Assembly (NCBI RefSeq): GCF_052068095.1
Contig: NZ_JBQHDG010000004.1
Coordinates: 186,001 to 250,000, forward strand
Origin: Phytohabitans sp052068095
Lineage (GTDB): Bacteria > Actinomycetota > Actinomycetes > Mycobacteriales > Micromonosporaceae
DNA length: 64,000 nucleotides
Reading direction: 5' to 3'
Under the pieces are notes generated by a model, which did no database searches, was not told the origin of the DNA, and saw only the letters and a program-made list of their open reading frames with translations. Within the stretch, counting starts at the first letter, position 1. Every line of letters starts with the position of its first letter. A program made the position numbers and the translations under genes. This document shows positions 1 through 7,900 of this stretch, in pieces.

Positions 1-2
1 CC

Positions 3-2774
3 CTGCTCCTGCTGCGGCCGAACAAGCCGGCGACGGCGGATGTCCTCATCGACTCGCTCTGGCCGCAGCGGCCACCCGCGTCCGCGACGGCGAACCTCCA
101 GTCGTACATCTCAGACCTCCGGCGAGTGCTGGACAGCCCGGCCCTACCGGGACGGGAGCGGATCGTCATGACGCGCGGCGGGTACCACCTGCGGGTGGAG
201 CAGGACGAGCTCGACGCCACTGTCTTCGAACGGCTGTCGGCTGACGGACGCCGGCACCACGCGGACGGGTGGCCGGCGGCGGCCGCCGATGCGCTGCTGC
301 GCGCGCTGGCCCTGTGGCGTGGTCCCGTCCTGGAGGGCATCGCTCTGCCGGAGGCAGGCCAGCTGGAGGCCGAGCGCATGGAAGAACTGCGTCTGACCAC
401 TATGGAGGATGCCTTCGATGCTCGGTTGGCCCTCGGCGCACACGCGGACCTCGTCCCGGAGCTGCTGACCTCGACCGCTCGGCATCCGCTGCGGGAGCGG
501 CTGTGGGGACAGTTGATGCTCGCGCTGTACCGCTGCGGTCGCCAGGCCGAGGCCCTGGAGGCCTACCAGCGGTGTTGCCGGTTGCTGGACCAGGAGCTCG
601 CCGTCCGGCCGGCGCAGGCGCTGGCCGATCTGCACCGGCGCATCACCGCCGCGTCTCCCGACTTGGCGCTGTCGACGACCGGCGGGACCGGTGCGCCGGC
701 GTCGGTCCCGCCACGTCAGCTGCCCGCCGACGTCTCGGCTTTCACGGGCCGCGCCGACCACCTGCGGCAGCTGGATTCTGTCGCGTTCGGGCTCGACGGC
801 CGGCCCACCAGCCTGGTGATCACCGGCACCGCCGGGGTTGGCAAGACGACTTTGGCGGTGCATTGGGCCCACCGCGCGGCCGGTCATTTCCCCGACGGGC
901 AGTTGTTCCTCAACCTGCGCGGCTTCGACCCGTCGGGGTTGCCGATGACCTCCGCCGAAGCGATCCGGGTCCTGCTCGAGGCCCTCGGTATCCCGGCCCA
1001 CCGCATGCCCACCACAGTGGAGAGCCAAATCGGCTTGTACCGGAGCACGTTGGCGGGCAGACGCATGCTCGTGCTGCTGGACAACGCCCGGGACGCCGAG
1101 CAGGTACGCCCCCTGCTGCCCGGTATGCCGACGTCGCTGGCCGTCATCACCAGCCGGAGCAAGCTGACCGGCCTGGCCGCCACGAACGCCGCCCGGATCC
1201 TGCCCGTCGACCTACCCGACGCTGACGAAGCACAAAGCATGCTGGCCCGCCGCATCGGTCCGCACCGGACGCTGGAGGAACCGCGGGCGACCGCCAAGCT
1301 CGTCGAAGCATGCGCGCGGCTGCCACTGGCGCTGGCCATCGTGGCCGCCCATGCCAGCGCCCACCCCAACCTTTCCCTGACGGGCCTCGCCGACCAGCTG
1401 CGCTCGTCGAACGACGCCCTGGGCGCCTTGACCGACGCGGACGCCGCCACCGACCTGCGTAGCGTCTTCCTGCTGTCCTACCGCGCGCTGAGCCCCGCGG
1501 CGGCCGAGCTGTTTCGCCAACTCAGCGTCAATCCCGGTGCCGACATTGGTGTACCGGCCGTAACAAGCCTCGCTGGCCGCAGTGCCCCCGCGACGCGCCC
1601 GCTGCTCACGGAGCTGTCCGGTGCCAACCTGCTCACGGAGCACGCACCTGGCCGGTTCACCAGCCATGACCTGCTGCGCGCCTATGCTCGCGACCTTGCC
1701 GGCGAACCGCGCGGCGAACACCTGCGGCAGGCCGCCGAGCACCGGCTGATCGACCACTACCTCCACACAGGACACGCCGCGGCGCTGCTGCTCAATCCAC
1801 ATCGGGACGGCGTCACCCCGTCGCTCGCCGCCGAAGGCGTAACGCCGGAACGCCTCGAAGATCCGGAACAGGCGCTCGCGTGGTTCAGAGCCGAACACGC
1901 CAACCTGCTCGACACGGTGGAGCTCGCGGCCTCGTCCGGCTACGACGCCCAAGCCTGGCAACTGGCCTGGGCTCTGACGAACTACCTGGACCGGCAGGGA
2001 TTCTGGCACGAGCTGATGGGCGCCCAGCGCGCGGCGCTGCGGGCGGCGCGACGGTTGGCCGATCCGTCCGCGCAGGCCCACGCCCACCGCGGCCTGGGGC
2101 TTGCGTACGCGAGCGTGGGCCAGCTCGACGAGGCTCCCGCACACTACCGGGCGGCCCTCGACCTGTACCAGCGCGCGGACGATCCCGTTGGACAGGCGCA
2201 CACTCACCGGAACATCGCCTGGGTGCACGGCCAAACAGGCGACCACGCCCAGGCGCTACAGCATTCCGAATCCGCCCTCGCACTGTTTCGGGCCGCCGGT
2301 CTGCGCACGGGCGAAGCCAACAGCCTCAACGCCGTCGGCTGGTACAGCGGGCTCATGGGCCACCACGAACGCGCCCTGGCCTACTGCCGGGACGCGCTCG
2401 AGAAGCTTCAGGAGCTCGGCCACCAGACCGGTGAGGCGTACACCTGGGACAGCCTCGGCTACATCTACCGGCATCTCGGTGACCACACGCAAGCGGTCGC
2501 CTGCTTCCAGCGCGCGGTCGCACTGTTTCGCGAGGCCCGCGACCGGTACTGCCAGGCCGATGTGCTCACACATCTCGGTGATGCCCAGCACGCGGCCGGA
2601 ACCCACGAAGCCGCCCGGGCGGCGTGGTCCGAGGCCGCGGACATCCTCGAACAGCTCGGACACCCGGACGGCGAGGCCGTCCGGACCAAGCTCCGTGACC
2701 TGGACCGGCGCCCGCAGGTCGGGCATGACGCGCCCCGCGGCGATACGGCGCGCGTCACATCCAGCTCCGGCTGA
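3..2774 (+). CDS. AfsR/SARP-family regulator, 5' end outside window
   Basis: The reading frame is open from base 3, so the start lies upstream; about 923 residues are visible. The first ~45 residues are the end of a winged-helix DNA-binding domain (LWPQRPP, LQSYISDLRRVL). A bacterial transcriptional activation domain follows to about residue 205. An NB-ARC-type ATPase comes next with Walker A GTAGVGKTT near visible residue 275 and Walker B-like MLVLLDNARDAEQ near 354. TPR repeats rich in A-x-x-Y/F fill residues ~665-910. This is the AfsR layout: an ATP-driven activator of secondary metabolism or development that binds direct repeats near promoters. No biosynthetic cluster follows directly, so its target is unknown. 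The family call is firm; the specific role is not. Confidence 0.93.
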   Translation: MLLLRPNKPATADVLIDSLWPQRPPASATANLQSYISDLRRVLDSPALPGRERIVMTRGGYHLRVEQDELDATVFERLSADGRRHHADGWPAAAADALLRALALWRGPVLEGIALPEAGQLEAERMEELRLTTMEDAFDARLALGAHADLVPELLTSTARHPLRERLWGQLMLALYRCGRQAEALEAYQRCCRLLDQELAVRPAQALADLHRRITAASPDLALSTTGGTGAPASVPPRQLPADVSAFTGRADHLRQLDSVAFGLDGRPTSLVITGTAGVGKTTLAVHWAHRAAGHFPDGQLFLNLRGFDPSGLPMTSAEAIRVLLEALGIPAHRMPTTVESQIGLYRSTLAGRRMLVLLDNARDAEQVRPLLPGMPTSLAVITSRSKLTGLAATNAARILPVDLPDADEAQSMLARRIGPHRTLEEPRATAKLVEACARLPLALAIVAAHASAHPNLSLTGLADQLRSSNDALGALTDADAATDLRSVFLLSYRALSPAAAELFRQLSVNPGADIGVPAVTSLAGRSAPATRPLLTELSGANLLTEHAPGRFTSHDLLRAYARDLAGEPRGEHLRQAAEHRLIDHYLHTGHAAALLLNPHRDGVTPSLAAEGVTPERLEDPEQALAWFRAEHANLLDTVELAASSGYDAQAWQLAWALTNYLDRQGFWHELMGAQRAALRAARRLADPSAQAHAHRGLGLAYASVGQLDEAPAHYRAALDLYQRADDPVGQAHTHRNIAWVHGQTGDHAQALQHSESALALFRAAGLRTGEANSLNAVGWYSGLMGHHERALAYCRDALEKLQELGHQTGEAYTWDSLGYIYRHLGDHTQAVACFQRAVALFREARDRYCQADVLTHLGDAQHAAGTHEAARAAWSEAADILEQLGHPDGEAVRTKLRDLDRRPQVGHDAPRGDTARVTSSSG

Positions 2775-2960
2775 CCGCCGTCAGCGTGTCACCCGAGCGC
2801 GCCCGTACGAGGGCTCGTGGCGGCGGGGCGGCCGGAAGCGCGAGATACGCACGCTGCGGCACCGCTCGTACGTGGATCGCCCACTCCGCGTCGTAGCCGA
2901 CATCGATGACCTCCTGCGGGATCGCGAAATGATTCCGGTCGAGGACCTTGCCGGAACCCT

Positions 2961-3360
2961 CTACACAACCCGCCACATGTCTTCGTATGGTTCGATGACG
3001 ACCTTGATCGCTCCGGACGTGCGGTCGGCGGCGACACGGAACGCCTCGCTTGCGCCGGATCGCGTGCCGTGCGACAGCGCCCGGTTCGATCAGGCAGGCG
3101 TCACGAACATCGAGTGTGCTCGGCAATGGGAGCAGGGTGTACTCCGGGACCAGTACACGCTCGGCCATCCCGCCGTCACGGAACACCCCCAGGTGACCGT
3201 GACCGTCCTCGGTACAACGCTGAGTGGCGCCGCGACGGCACTGCTCGCACTTCCCGCCGTAGAGGGTCGGCTCGACGAACCAGGCTCGACCGTCCTCGCC
3301 GATCCCGGCGAACTCGTGACCATAGACGAAGCCGGATATACCGGCCGCGGCGATGGTCGC
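2961..3360 (-). pseudogene. Decayed zinc-dependent alcohol dehydrogenase
   Basis: Read on the minus strand from 3360, the translation gives the catalytic-domain part of a medium-chain alcohol dehydrogenase: VYGHEFAGIGEDG, then EPTLYGGKCEQC with a structural-zinc-type cysteine cluster, then DGGMAERVLVPEYTLLPLP. It has no start (a TAG codon sits directly upstream) and runs out of frame near 3080. In the next frame EAFRVAADRTSGAIKVVIEP follows and stops at 2961; this is what the last residues of the same family look like. The whole NAD-binding Rossmann domain between the two parts is missing. The gene therefore looks inactivated by an internal deletion plus loss of its 5' end. I see no recognisable function in 2775-2960. 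Confidence 0.7.
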
Positions 3361-3402
3361 CTAACTGCCGGGGCACCGCCCGCGCGGTAAGCACGAAGCC
3401 GG

Positions 3403-4185
3403 TCAGAGAAGTCGCGCCAGGGCGTCCGCGGAAGGGCTGGCCGGCTCCGGGTGGTACACGATGATCACTTGGTCGTCGGCGCCGGCGATGGCGAGGCTCT
3501 GGCGACGCAGGGTGAGCCGGCCCACGTCGGGATGGTCGAACCGCTTGATCTCGTTTCGGGATGGGCGTACGTCGTGCCGCGCCCACAGCCGGCGGAAGTC
3601 CTCGTCGTGGGACCGCAGCTCGGCGACCAGGGCGGCGGTCCGCGGATCGTGCGGGTCGGCCGCCGCCCGTAGCGCGGCGACCGTCTGCTCGGCGATGTGT
3701 GGCCAGTCGGGAAACAACCGCCGGGCGGTGGGGTCGAGGAACATGTCGCGGACCAGGTTGCGGCCGGGGTGGTACATCGGGGCGAGCAGCATGGCCGCCT
3801 TGTTGGCCATCAGCACGTCGAACCGGCGGTCGCGGACGTACGCCGGCGTGCCGCCCCACGAGTCGAGCAACTGCCGCACCTCGGCGCCGGCCCCGCTCGG
3901 CTGGCGGCGGGCGGGGGCGGCCAGGGCGCGCAGGTGGGCGGCGGCGTCCGGATCGAGGCGCAGCGCAGTCGCCAGCGCGTCCAGCACCTGCGCGGACGGG
4001 TGCCGGTCGACGCCCTGTTCCAGCCTGGTCAGGTACTGGACGGAGACGCCGGCCAGCTGGGCGAGCTCGTCGCGGCGCAGCCCGGACACGCGGCGCCGGC
4101 CGTGCCCGGCGAGCCCGACCTCGCCGGGCTGTACGCGCGCCCGGCGTGCCTGTAGGAACTCACCGAGTAGGTTGCCGCGTGTCAT
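3403..4185 (-). CDS. XRE-family regulator with MmyB-like ligand-binding domain
   Basis: The 260-residue protein has an N-terminal helix-turn-helix (GLRRDELAQLAGVSVQYLTRLEQG, residues ~30-55). A MmyB-type ligand-binding domain fills the rest (ANKAAMLLAPMYHPGRN, RHDVRPSRNEIKRFDHP). I chose the ATG at 4185 because the protein then begins MTRGNLLGEFLQARR, the usual start for this family; the frame is open 75 bases further upstream. It is transcribed away from the short-chain dehydrogenase starting at 4251. This head-to-head pairing is common for MmyB-type regulators and makes the dehydrogenase the likely target. A short dyad, GGGTATCCC at 4195-4203, lies between them and could be part of an operator. 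Confidence 0.9.
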   Translation of the reverse strand: MTRGNLLGEFLQARRARVQPGEVGLAGHGRRRVSGLRRDELAQLAGVSVQYLTRLEQGVDRHPSAQVLDALATALRLDPDAAAHLRALAAPARRQPSGAGAEVRQLLDSWGGTPAYVRDRRFDVLMANKAAMLLAPMYHPGRNLVRDMFLDPTARRLFPDWPHIAEQTVAALRAAADPHDPRTAALVAELRSHDEDFRRLWARHDVRPSRNEIKRFDHPDVGRLTLRRQSLAIAGADDQVIIVYHPEPASPSADALARLL

Positions 4186-4250
4186 TCCTGTCGAGGGTAT
4201 CCCTATCAGGGTGCTGGCTGGCGACCGCCGGCGGGGGCACTGTCGAGGCC

Positions 4251-5057
4251 ATGAAGACATGGTTCATCACCGGGGCGTCGCGCGGCTTCGGCCACATCTG
4301 GACGGCGGCTGCGCTGGAGCGCGGCGACCGGGTCGCCGCGGCCGCACGCCGGCGGGAGACGCTGCGGGACCTGGCTGACATGTACGGCGACCGCCTCCTG
4401 CCGATCACCCTCGACGTCACCGACCGCGCCCAGGTGTTCACCGCAGTGAACCACGCCGCGGAGACGTTCGGCGGGTTGGACGTGGTCGTCAACAACGCCG
4501 GCTACGGGCTGTTCGGAATGATCGAGGAGAGCACCGAGCAGCAGGCGCGGGCCCAGATCGAGACCAACGTGTTCGGCCCGCTCTGGGTGACCCAGGCCGC
4601 CTTGCCGTTCATGCGGGCACAGGGCCACGGGCACCTACTGCAAATCTCCAGCATCGGCGGCATCGCCGCCTTCCCCACGCTGGGCCTCTACAACGCCTCG
4701 AAGTGGGCGCTGGAAGGGATGAGCGAGGCGCTGGCTCAGGAGGTCGGCCCGCTCGGCATCAAGGTGACGATCGTCGAGCCGGGGCCGTACGGCACCGACT
4801 GGGCCGGCGACTCGGCGGCGCACACCGCCCCGATCCCGGCCTACGAGCCGATCCGGCAGGCGCGCCGAGCCAGCGCCACCGCCCGCGCGCCCCGCGACCC
4901 GTCCCACACCGCGGCGGCCATCCTCCGCCTCGTCGACACACCGGAACCGCCGCTACGGCTGTTCCTGGGCGGCTACCCGTACCCGATCGCGGAAAAGATC
5001 TACGGAGAACGGCTGGCCACGTGGCAGCAGTGGCGGGAACTGGCCGAGACGGCGTGA
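4251..5057 (+). CDS. Short-chain dehydrogenase/reductase (SDR)
   Basis: This 268-residue classical SDR has the nucleotide-binding motif TGASRGFG near the N-terminus, the NNAG motif after LDVVVNN, and the catalytic Y-x3-K in YNASKWALEG. It should be a cytosolic NAD(P)-dependent oxidoreductase; the substrate cannot be read from sequence. The ATG at 4251 starts MKTWFITGASRG, the expected position for the first beta strand. The gene is divergent from the XRE regulator and convergent with the pseudogene at 5115-5461, so it appears to be a single-gene unit controlled from the 65-bp divergent region. Confidence 0.93.
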   Translation: MKTWFITGASRGFGHIWTAAALERGDRVAAAARRRETLRDLADMYGDRLLPITLDVTDRAQVFTAVNHAAETFGGLDVVVNNAGYGLFGMIEESTEQQARAQIETNVFGPLWVTQAALPFMRAQGHGHLLQISSIGGIAAFPTLGLYNASKWALEGMSEALAQEVGPLGIKVTIVEPGPYGTDWAGDSAAHTAPIPAYEPIRQARRASATARAPRDPSHTAAAILRLVDTPEPPLRLFLGGYPYPIAEKIYGERLATWQQWRELAETA

Positions 5058-5114
5058 CGCTTGAACGGTTCGCGTTCAGGAGAGCCGTCGTTGTGCCAGC
5101 GCGTCGGGTGCTGA

Positions 5115-5461
5115 TCACTTTCTTTGAAGACGTTCGCGTACCTCTGGGACGGCGGCGCGGTAGGCCAGGGCCAGCAGTGCCCCGTCGGGATCGAGGGCCT
5201 GCCGCTGGGCGTCGTGACCGACGAGTGCTAGATACGCGGCACGGTCGGCGGGCACCGTGGGCGCCGCCGCCAGCAGGTCGAGCATGTCTGCCTCGGGCAG
5301 GCTTGAGGCTACGTCCCGTATCGCATCCTGCGCGGCGCGATTGCCTCTGGCGCAGGCCCGGACCAGCCGGCGCCATGCCCAGCGCGCCCGCAGCCCCCGG
5401 GAACCGTCCGGGCGTCGCTCGCGGCCCGCCGCGCCAGCCGGGCTGCGGCCTGCCCTGTCAT
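5115..5461 (-). pseudogene. Frameshifted, truncated paralogue of the operon's propeller proteins
   Basis: From the ATG at 5461 (preceded by GGAGG at good spacing) the product begins MTGQAAARLARRAA and then loses frame. One base over, the minus strand continues RERRPDGSRGLRARWAWRRL and later QALDPDGALLALAYRAA. These match the N-terminal parts of the proteins at 7901 (LARRAGRRRPDG) and 9754 (RRRPDGSRGW; AHDPDGSLLARGYRAA). The frame then stops at 5115, before the propeller region and the conserved C-terminal tail. It is thus a fifth family member with a one-base loss near its start and a missing C-terminal three quarters. A base-calling error could explain the frameshift, but not the truncation. 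Confidence 0.65.
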
Positions 5462-5544
5462 GCCCTACACCTCCACGGTGGGTTGTTGGTCTATCGAAGC
5501 AGGTAGTCATCCGGGAGCACCGGTGGTTGGCGGGTTTGTCCAGG

Positions 5545-5573
5545 TTGGATGGCTGGCGTTCGACTTCTACCAT
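5545..5573 (+). promoter_or_regulatory. Putative promoter for the DUF2997/AAA+/Hsp70-like operon
   Basis: TTGGAT (5545-5550) and TACCAT (5568-5573) are separated by exactly 17 bases. The predicted start of transcription falls on or next to the GTG at 5580, so the first gene may be leaderless, which is common in actinobacteria. It lies in the 118-bp gap between the operon and the divergent pseudogene. The call is from sequence pattern only. Confidence 0.4.
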
Positions 5574-5579
5574 TGGCGC

Positions 5580-5780
5580 GTGGCGGACGAGGTGGTGGAG
5601 GTCAGCATCGGCCCGGATGGCACGGTCGCGATGTCGGTGCGTGGGGTCGCCGGGATGGAGTGCCTGACGCAGACCGAGGATCTGGTTCAGCTGCTGGGCG
5701 GCGAGATCGAGTCGCGCGAGCTGACCGACGAGGCTTTTGTCGAGGTGGAGCAGGACGCCCAGGATCGACTGTGGCATTGA
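5580..5780 (+). CDS. DUF2997-like small protein
   Basis: The 66-residue protein begins EVVEVSIGPDGTVAMSVRG and continues GMECLTQTEDLVQLLGG, then ESRELTDEAFVE. A beta hairpin with a D/N-G turn, a G-x-x-C element, an amphipathic helix and a loop with a conserved Glu are the pattern of DUF2997. As I recall the family, DUF2997 genes often sit beside Ycf35/DUF1257, ferredoxin-like and Ycf46-type genes, as here. The frame is open back to an ATG at 5460, but the GTG at 5580 fits both the usual length of the family and the predicted leaderless promoter. The gene overlaps the next by 10 bases. Its molecular function is unknown; the single Cys may matter because the neighbour is an iron-sulfur enzyme. 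Confidence 0.72.
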   Translation: MADEVVEVSIGPDGTVAMSVRGVAGMECLTQTEDLVQLLGGEIESRELTDEAFVEVEQDAQDRLWH

Positions 5781-6358
5781 CGGCGCTGATTACGCCGTGG
5801 CGGGTGCATGCCGTGCTGCCGCGCAGCGTCGCGAACGGGCCGGGGCAGCGGTTCACGATCTGGAGCCAGGGCTGCGCGCTGGCCTGTCCTGGGTGTTTCA
5901 ACCCCGAGACCCACGGCCTCGCCGGCGGTGCCGTCCGGACCGTGGGCGAGTTGGTGGACGCGGTGCTGGCCGAGGTGCCGGGCATCGAGGGCGTGACGCT
6001 GACCGGGGGTGAGCCGCTGGAGCAACCCGGCGCGGTCGCGGCGTTCTGTGCGCAGGTCACGGCGCGGGCCGACCTCGGTGTCATCGTGCTGACCGGGTTC
6101 ACCAGGGCGGAGATCGAGGCCGACCCGGCGCGGGCGGGCGCTGTGGCGGCGGTGGACCTGGTGGTGGCCGGCCGGTACAACCGGCGGATGCCGGTGGCGA
6201 CCGGTCTGCGGGGGTCGGCGAACAAGGTGTACTGGGATCGCACCGGACGGTACCGGCCCAGCGAGCTGGCAGCGGTGCCGGAGCTGGAGGTCACGCTCGG
6301 GGTGGACGGCACGGTCACGGTGACCGGCATGGCGGCGCCGGGGAGGGCCTTGTGGTGA
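5771..6358 (+). CDS. NrdG/activase-like radical SAM protein
   Basis: The 195-residue protein carries the radical SAM cluster motif C-x3-C-x2-C (CALACPGC, Cys35, Cys39, Cys42) inside WSQGCALACPGCFNPETH, and the GGEPL motif near residue 80. It is the size of the 4Fe-4S single-cluster or NrdG-like activating enzymes, without an added SPASM domain. The cluster would bind S-adenosylmethionine for radical chemistry, but the target is unknown. No ribonucleotide reductase is nearby; the neighbours are DUF2997, a Ycf46-type ATPase and the tail-bearing proteins, so one of these is a reasonable substrate. I chose the GTG at 5771; a TTG at 5777 overlapping the stop of the previous gene is possible. It overlaps the AAA+ gene downstream. 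Confidence 0.85.
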   Translation: MALTALITPWRVHAVLPRSVANGPGQRFTIWSQGCALACPGCFNPETHGLAGGAVRTVGELVDAVLAEVPGIEGVTLTGGEPLEQPGAVAAFCAQVTARADLGVIVLTGFTRAEIEADPARAGAVAAVDLVVAGRYNRRMPVATGLRGSANKVYWDRTGRYRPSELAAVPELEVTLGVDGTVTVTGMAAPGRALW

Positions 6359-7893
6359 GCATCCAGGACGAGATTCGGCTGTACCTGCGCGCGCGGGTGG
6401 CGTTGATCGTGCTGGTCACGGTGGAGGAGCAGCGGGCGCTCGAGGTGCTCGACGAGGTCCGCCGGGGCCGCGACGCCGACTCCGACCTGGTGCTGTGGGA
6501 CGTCGCCGACCGGTTCGCCTCGACGGCCGGTCGGCAGCTACCCGACGCCACCGACCCGATCGTCGCGCTCGACAAGGTCAAGGAGCTGGCGTTGAAGGCG
6601 CCGGCTCGGCGGGATCTGTACGTGCTCAAGGACTTCCACGAATTCTGGGGCAAGGATCCGCGGGTGCGCCGCAAGCTGCGGAGCCTGGCCCAGCAGCTGG
6701 TCTACACGGGTGCCTCCCTGATCGTCACCACCCCGTCCCGGGCCGTCCCGATTGAGTTGCGTGACGATGCGGTGGTGGTGGAGATGCCGCTGCCGACGGT
6801 GGAGGCATTGCGTGCGGCGCTGGACACGCTGATCGACGACACCAAGGGTGTGCGGTCCAGGCTGACGCCGCACGGCCGGGCCCGGCTGGCGCAGGCCGCC
6901 TTGGGGTTGACGGCGGCGCAGGCCAAAAGGGCGTTCGCCAAGGCGATCGTGCGTGACGAGGTGCTCGACGACCGGGGTATCGACGCGGTGGTGGCCGAGA
7001 AGAAGGTGATCATCCGGGAGAGCCAGGCGCTGGAGTTCTACGCGGCCGAGGAGACGCCGGACGACGTCGGCGGGCTGGACTCGCTGAAACGGTGGCTGGC
7101 GTTGCGCGAGCGGGCGTTCACCGAGGAGGCGGCCAGCTATGGCCTGCCCGCGCCGAAAGGCCTTGCCCTGATCGGGATTCCCGGCACCGGTAAGAGCCTG
7201 ACCGCGAAGATGATCGGTGGCCTGTGGCGGCTGCCGTTGCTACGGCTCGACATCGGCGCACTGTTCGGTTCGTTGGTCGGTGAGTCCGAGGAGCGGGTCC
7301 GCCGGGCGCTGCAGCTGGCCGAGACGGTCGCGCCGTGCGTGCTGTGGATCGACGAGATGGAGAAGGGTCTGTCCGGTGGGGACGCCGACGGTGGGACCTC
7401 GCAGCGGGTGTTCGGCACGATCCTGACCTGGATGCAGGAGAAGACGAGCCCGGTGTTCGTCGTCGCGACCGCCAACGACGTGACCGCGCTGCCGCCGGAA
7501 ACGTTGCGGCGCGGCCGGTTCGACGAGATCTTTTTCCTCGACCTGCCGACCGAAGAGGAGCGCCGGGAGATCATCTCGGTGCACCTGCGCAAGCGTCGCC
7601 GGGATCCGGGCACCTTCGACATCTATCACCTCGCGCAGGTCTCCGACGGCTTCACCGGGGCCGAGCTCGAGCAGGCCATTGTGGACTCCCTGTACCACGC
7701 GTTCTCCGAGGACCGGGACGTGCGCACCGCCGACGTCACGGCGGCGATCGGTCGGGCGGTGCCGCTGAGTCGCTCGCACCGCGAGGTGATCGAGCGGCTG
7801 CGGTCCTGGCTTCATGAGGGCCGCGCCCAGTCTGCCTCGTTCGCCGAGGCAGCTCAGGCCGAGCGGGCGCAGGTGCGCCTCGAGCTGAGTTGA
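6352..7893 (+). CDS. Ycf46-type AAA+ ATPase
   Basis: The 513-residue protein has the Ycf46 layout. An N-terminal P-loop-like domain without a complete Walker A (LYLRARVALIVLVTVEEQRAL; YVLKDFHEFW) is followed by a C-terminal classic AAA+ module from about residue 240. That module shows DVGGLDSLKRWL, Walker A GIPGTGKS (~276), pore-region LFGSLVGESEERVRRAL, Walker B CVLWIDEMEK (~329) and RRGRFDE (~387). It probably assembles into a ring that remodels a protein substrate. Known Ycf46 proteins occur in plastids and cyanobacteria; the actinobacterial context is different. GTG codons at 6352 and 6355 are both possible, the second overlapping the previous stop. GGGAGG lies upstream. It is the likely motor of the cluster. 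Confidence 0.9.
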   Translation: MVSIQDEIRLYLRARVALIVLVTVEEQRALEVLDEVRRGRDADSDLVLWDVADRFASTAGRQLPDATDPIVALDKVKELALKAPARRDLYVLKDFHEFWGKDPRVRRKLRSLAQQLVYTGASLIVTTPSRAVPIELRDDAVVVEMPLPTVEALRAALDTLIDDTKGVRSRLTPHGRARLAQAALGLTAAQAKRAFAKAIVRDEVLDDRGIDAVVAEKKVIIRESQALEFYAAEETPDDVGGLDSLKRWLALRERAFTEEAASYGLPAPKGLALIGIPGTGKSLTAKMIGGLWRLPLLRLDIGALFGSLVGESEERVRRALQLAETVAPCVLWIDEMEKGLSGGDADGGTSQRVFGTILTWMQEKTSPVFVVATANDVTALPPETLRRGRFDEIFFLDLPTEEERREIISVHLRKRRRDPGTFDIYHLAQVSDGFTGAELEQAIVDSLYHAFSEDRDVRTADVTAAIGRAVPLSRSHREVIERLRSWLHEGRAQSASFAEAAQAERAQVRLELS

Positions 7894-7900
7894 GCGCGCC

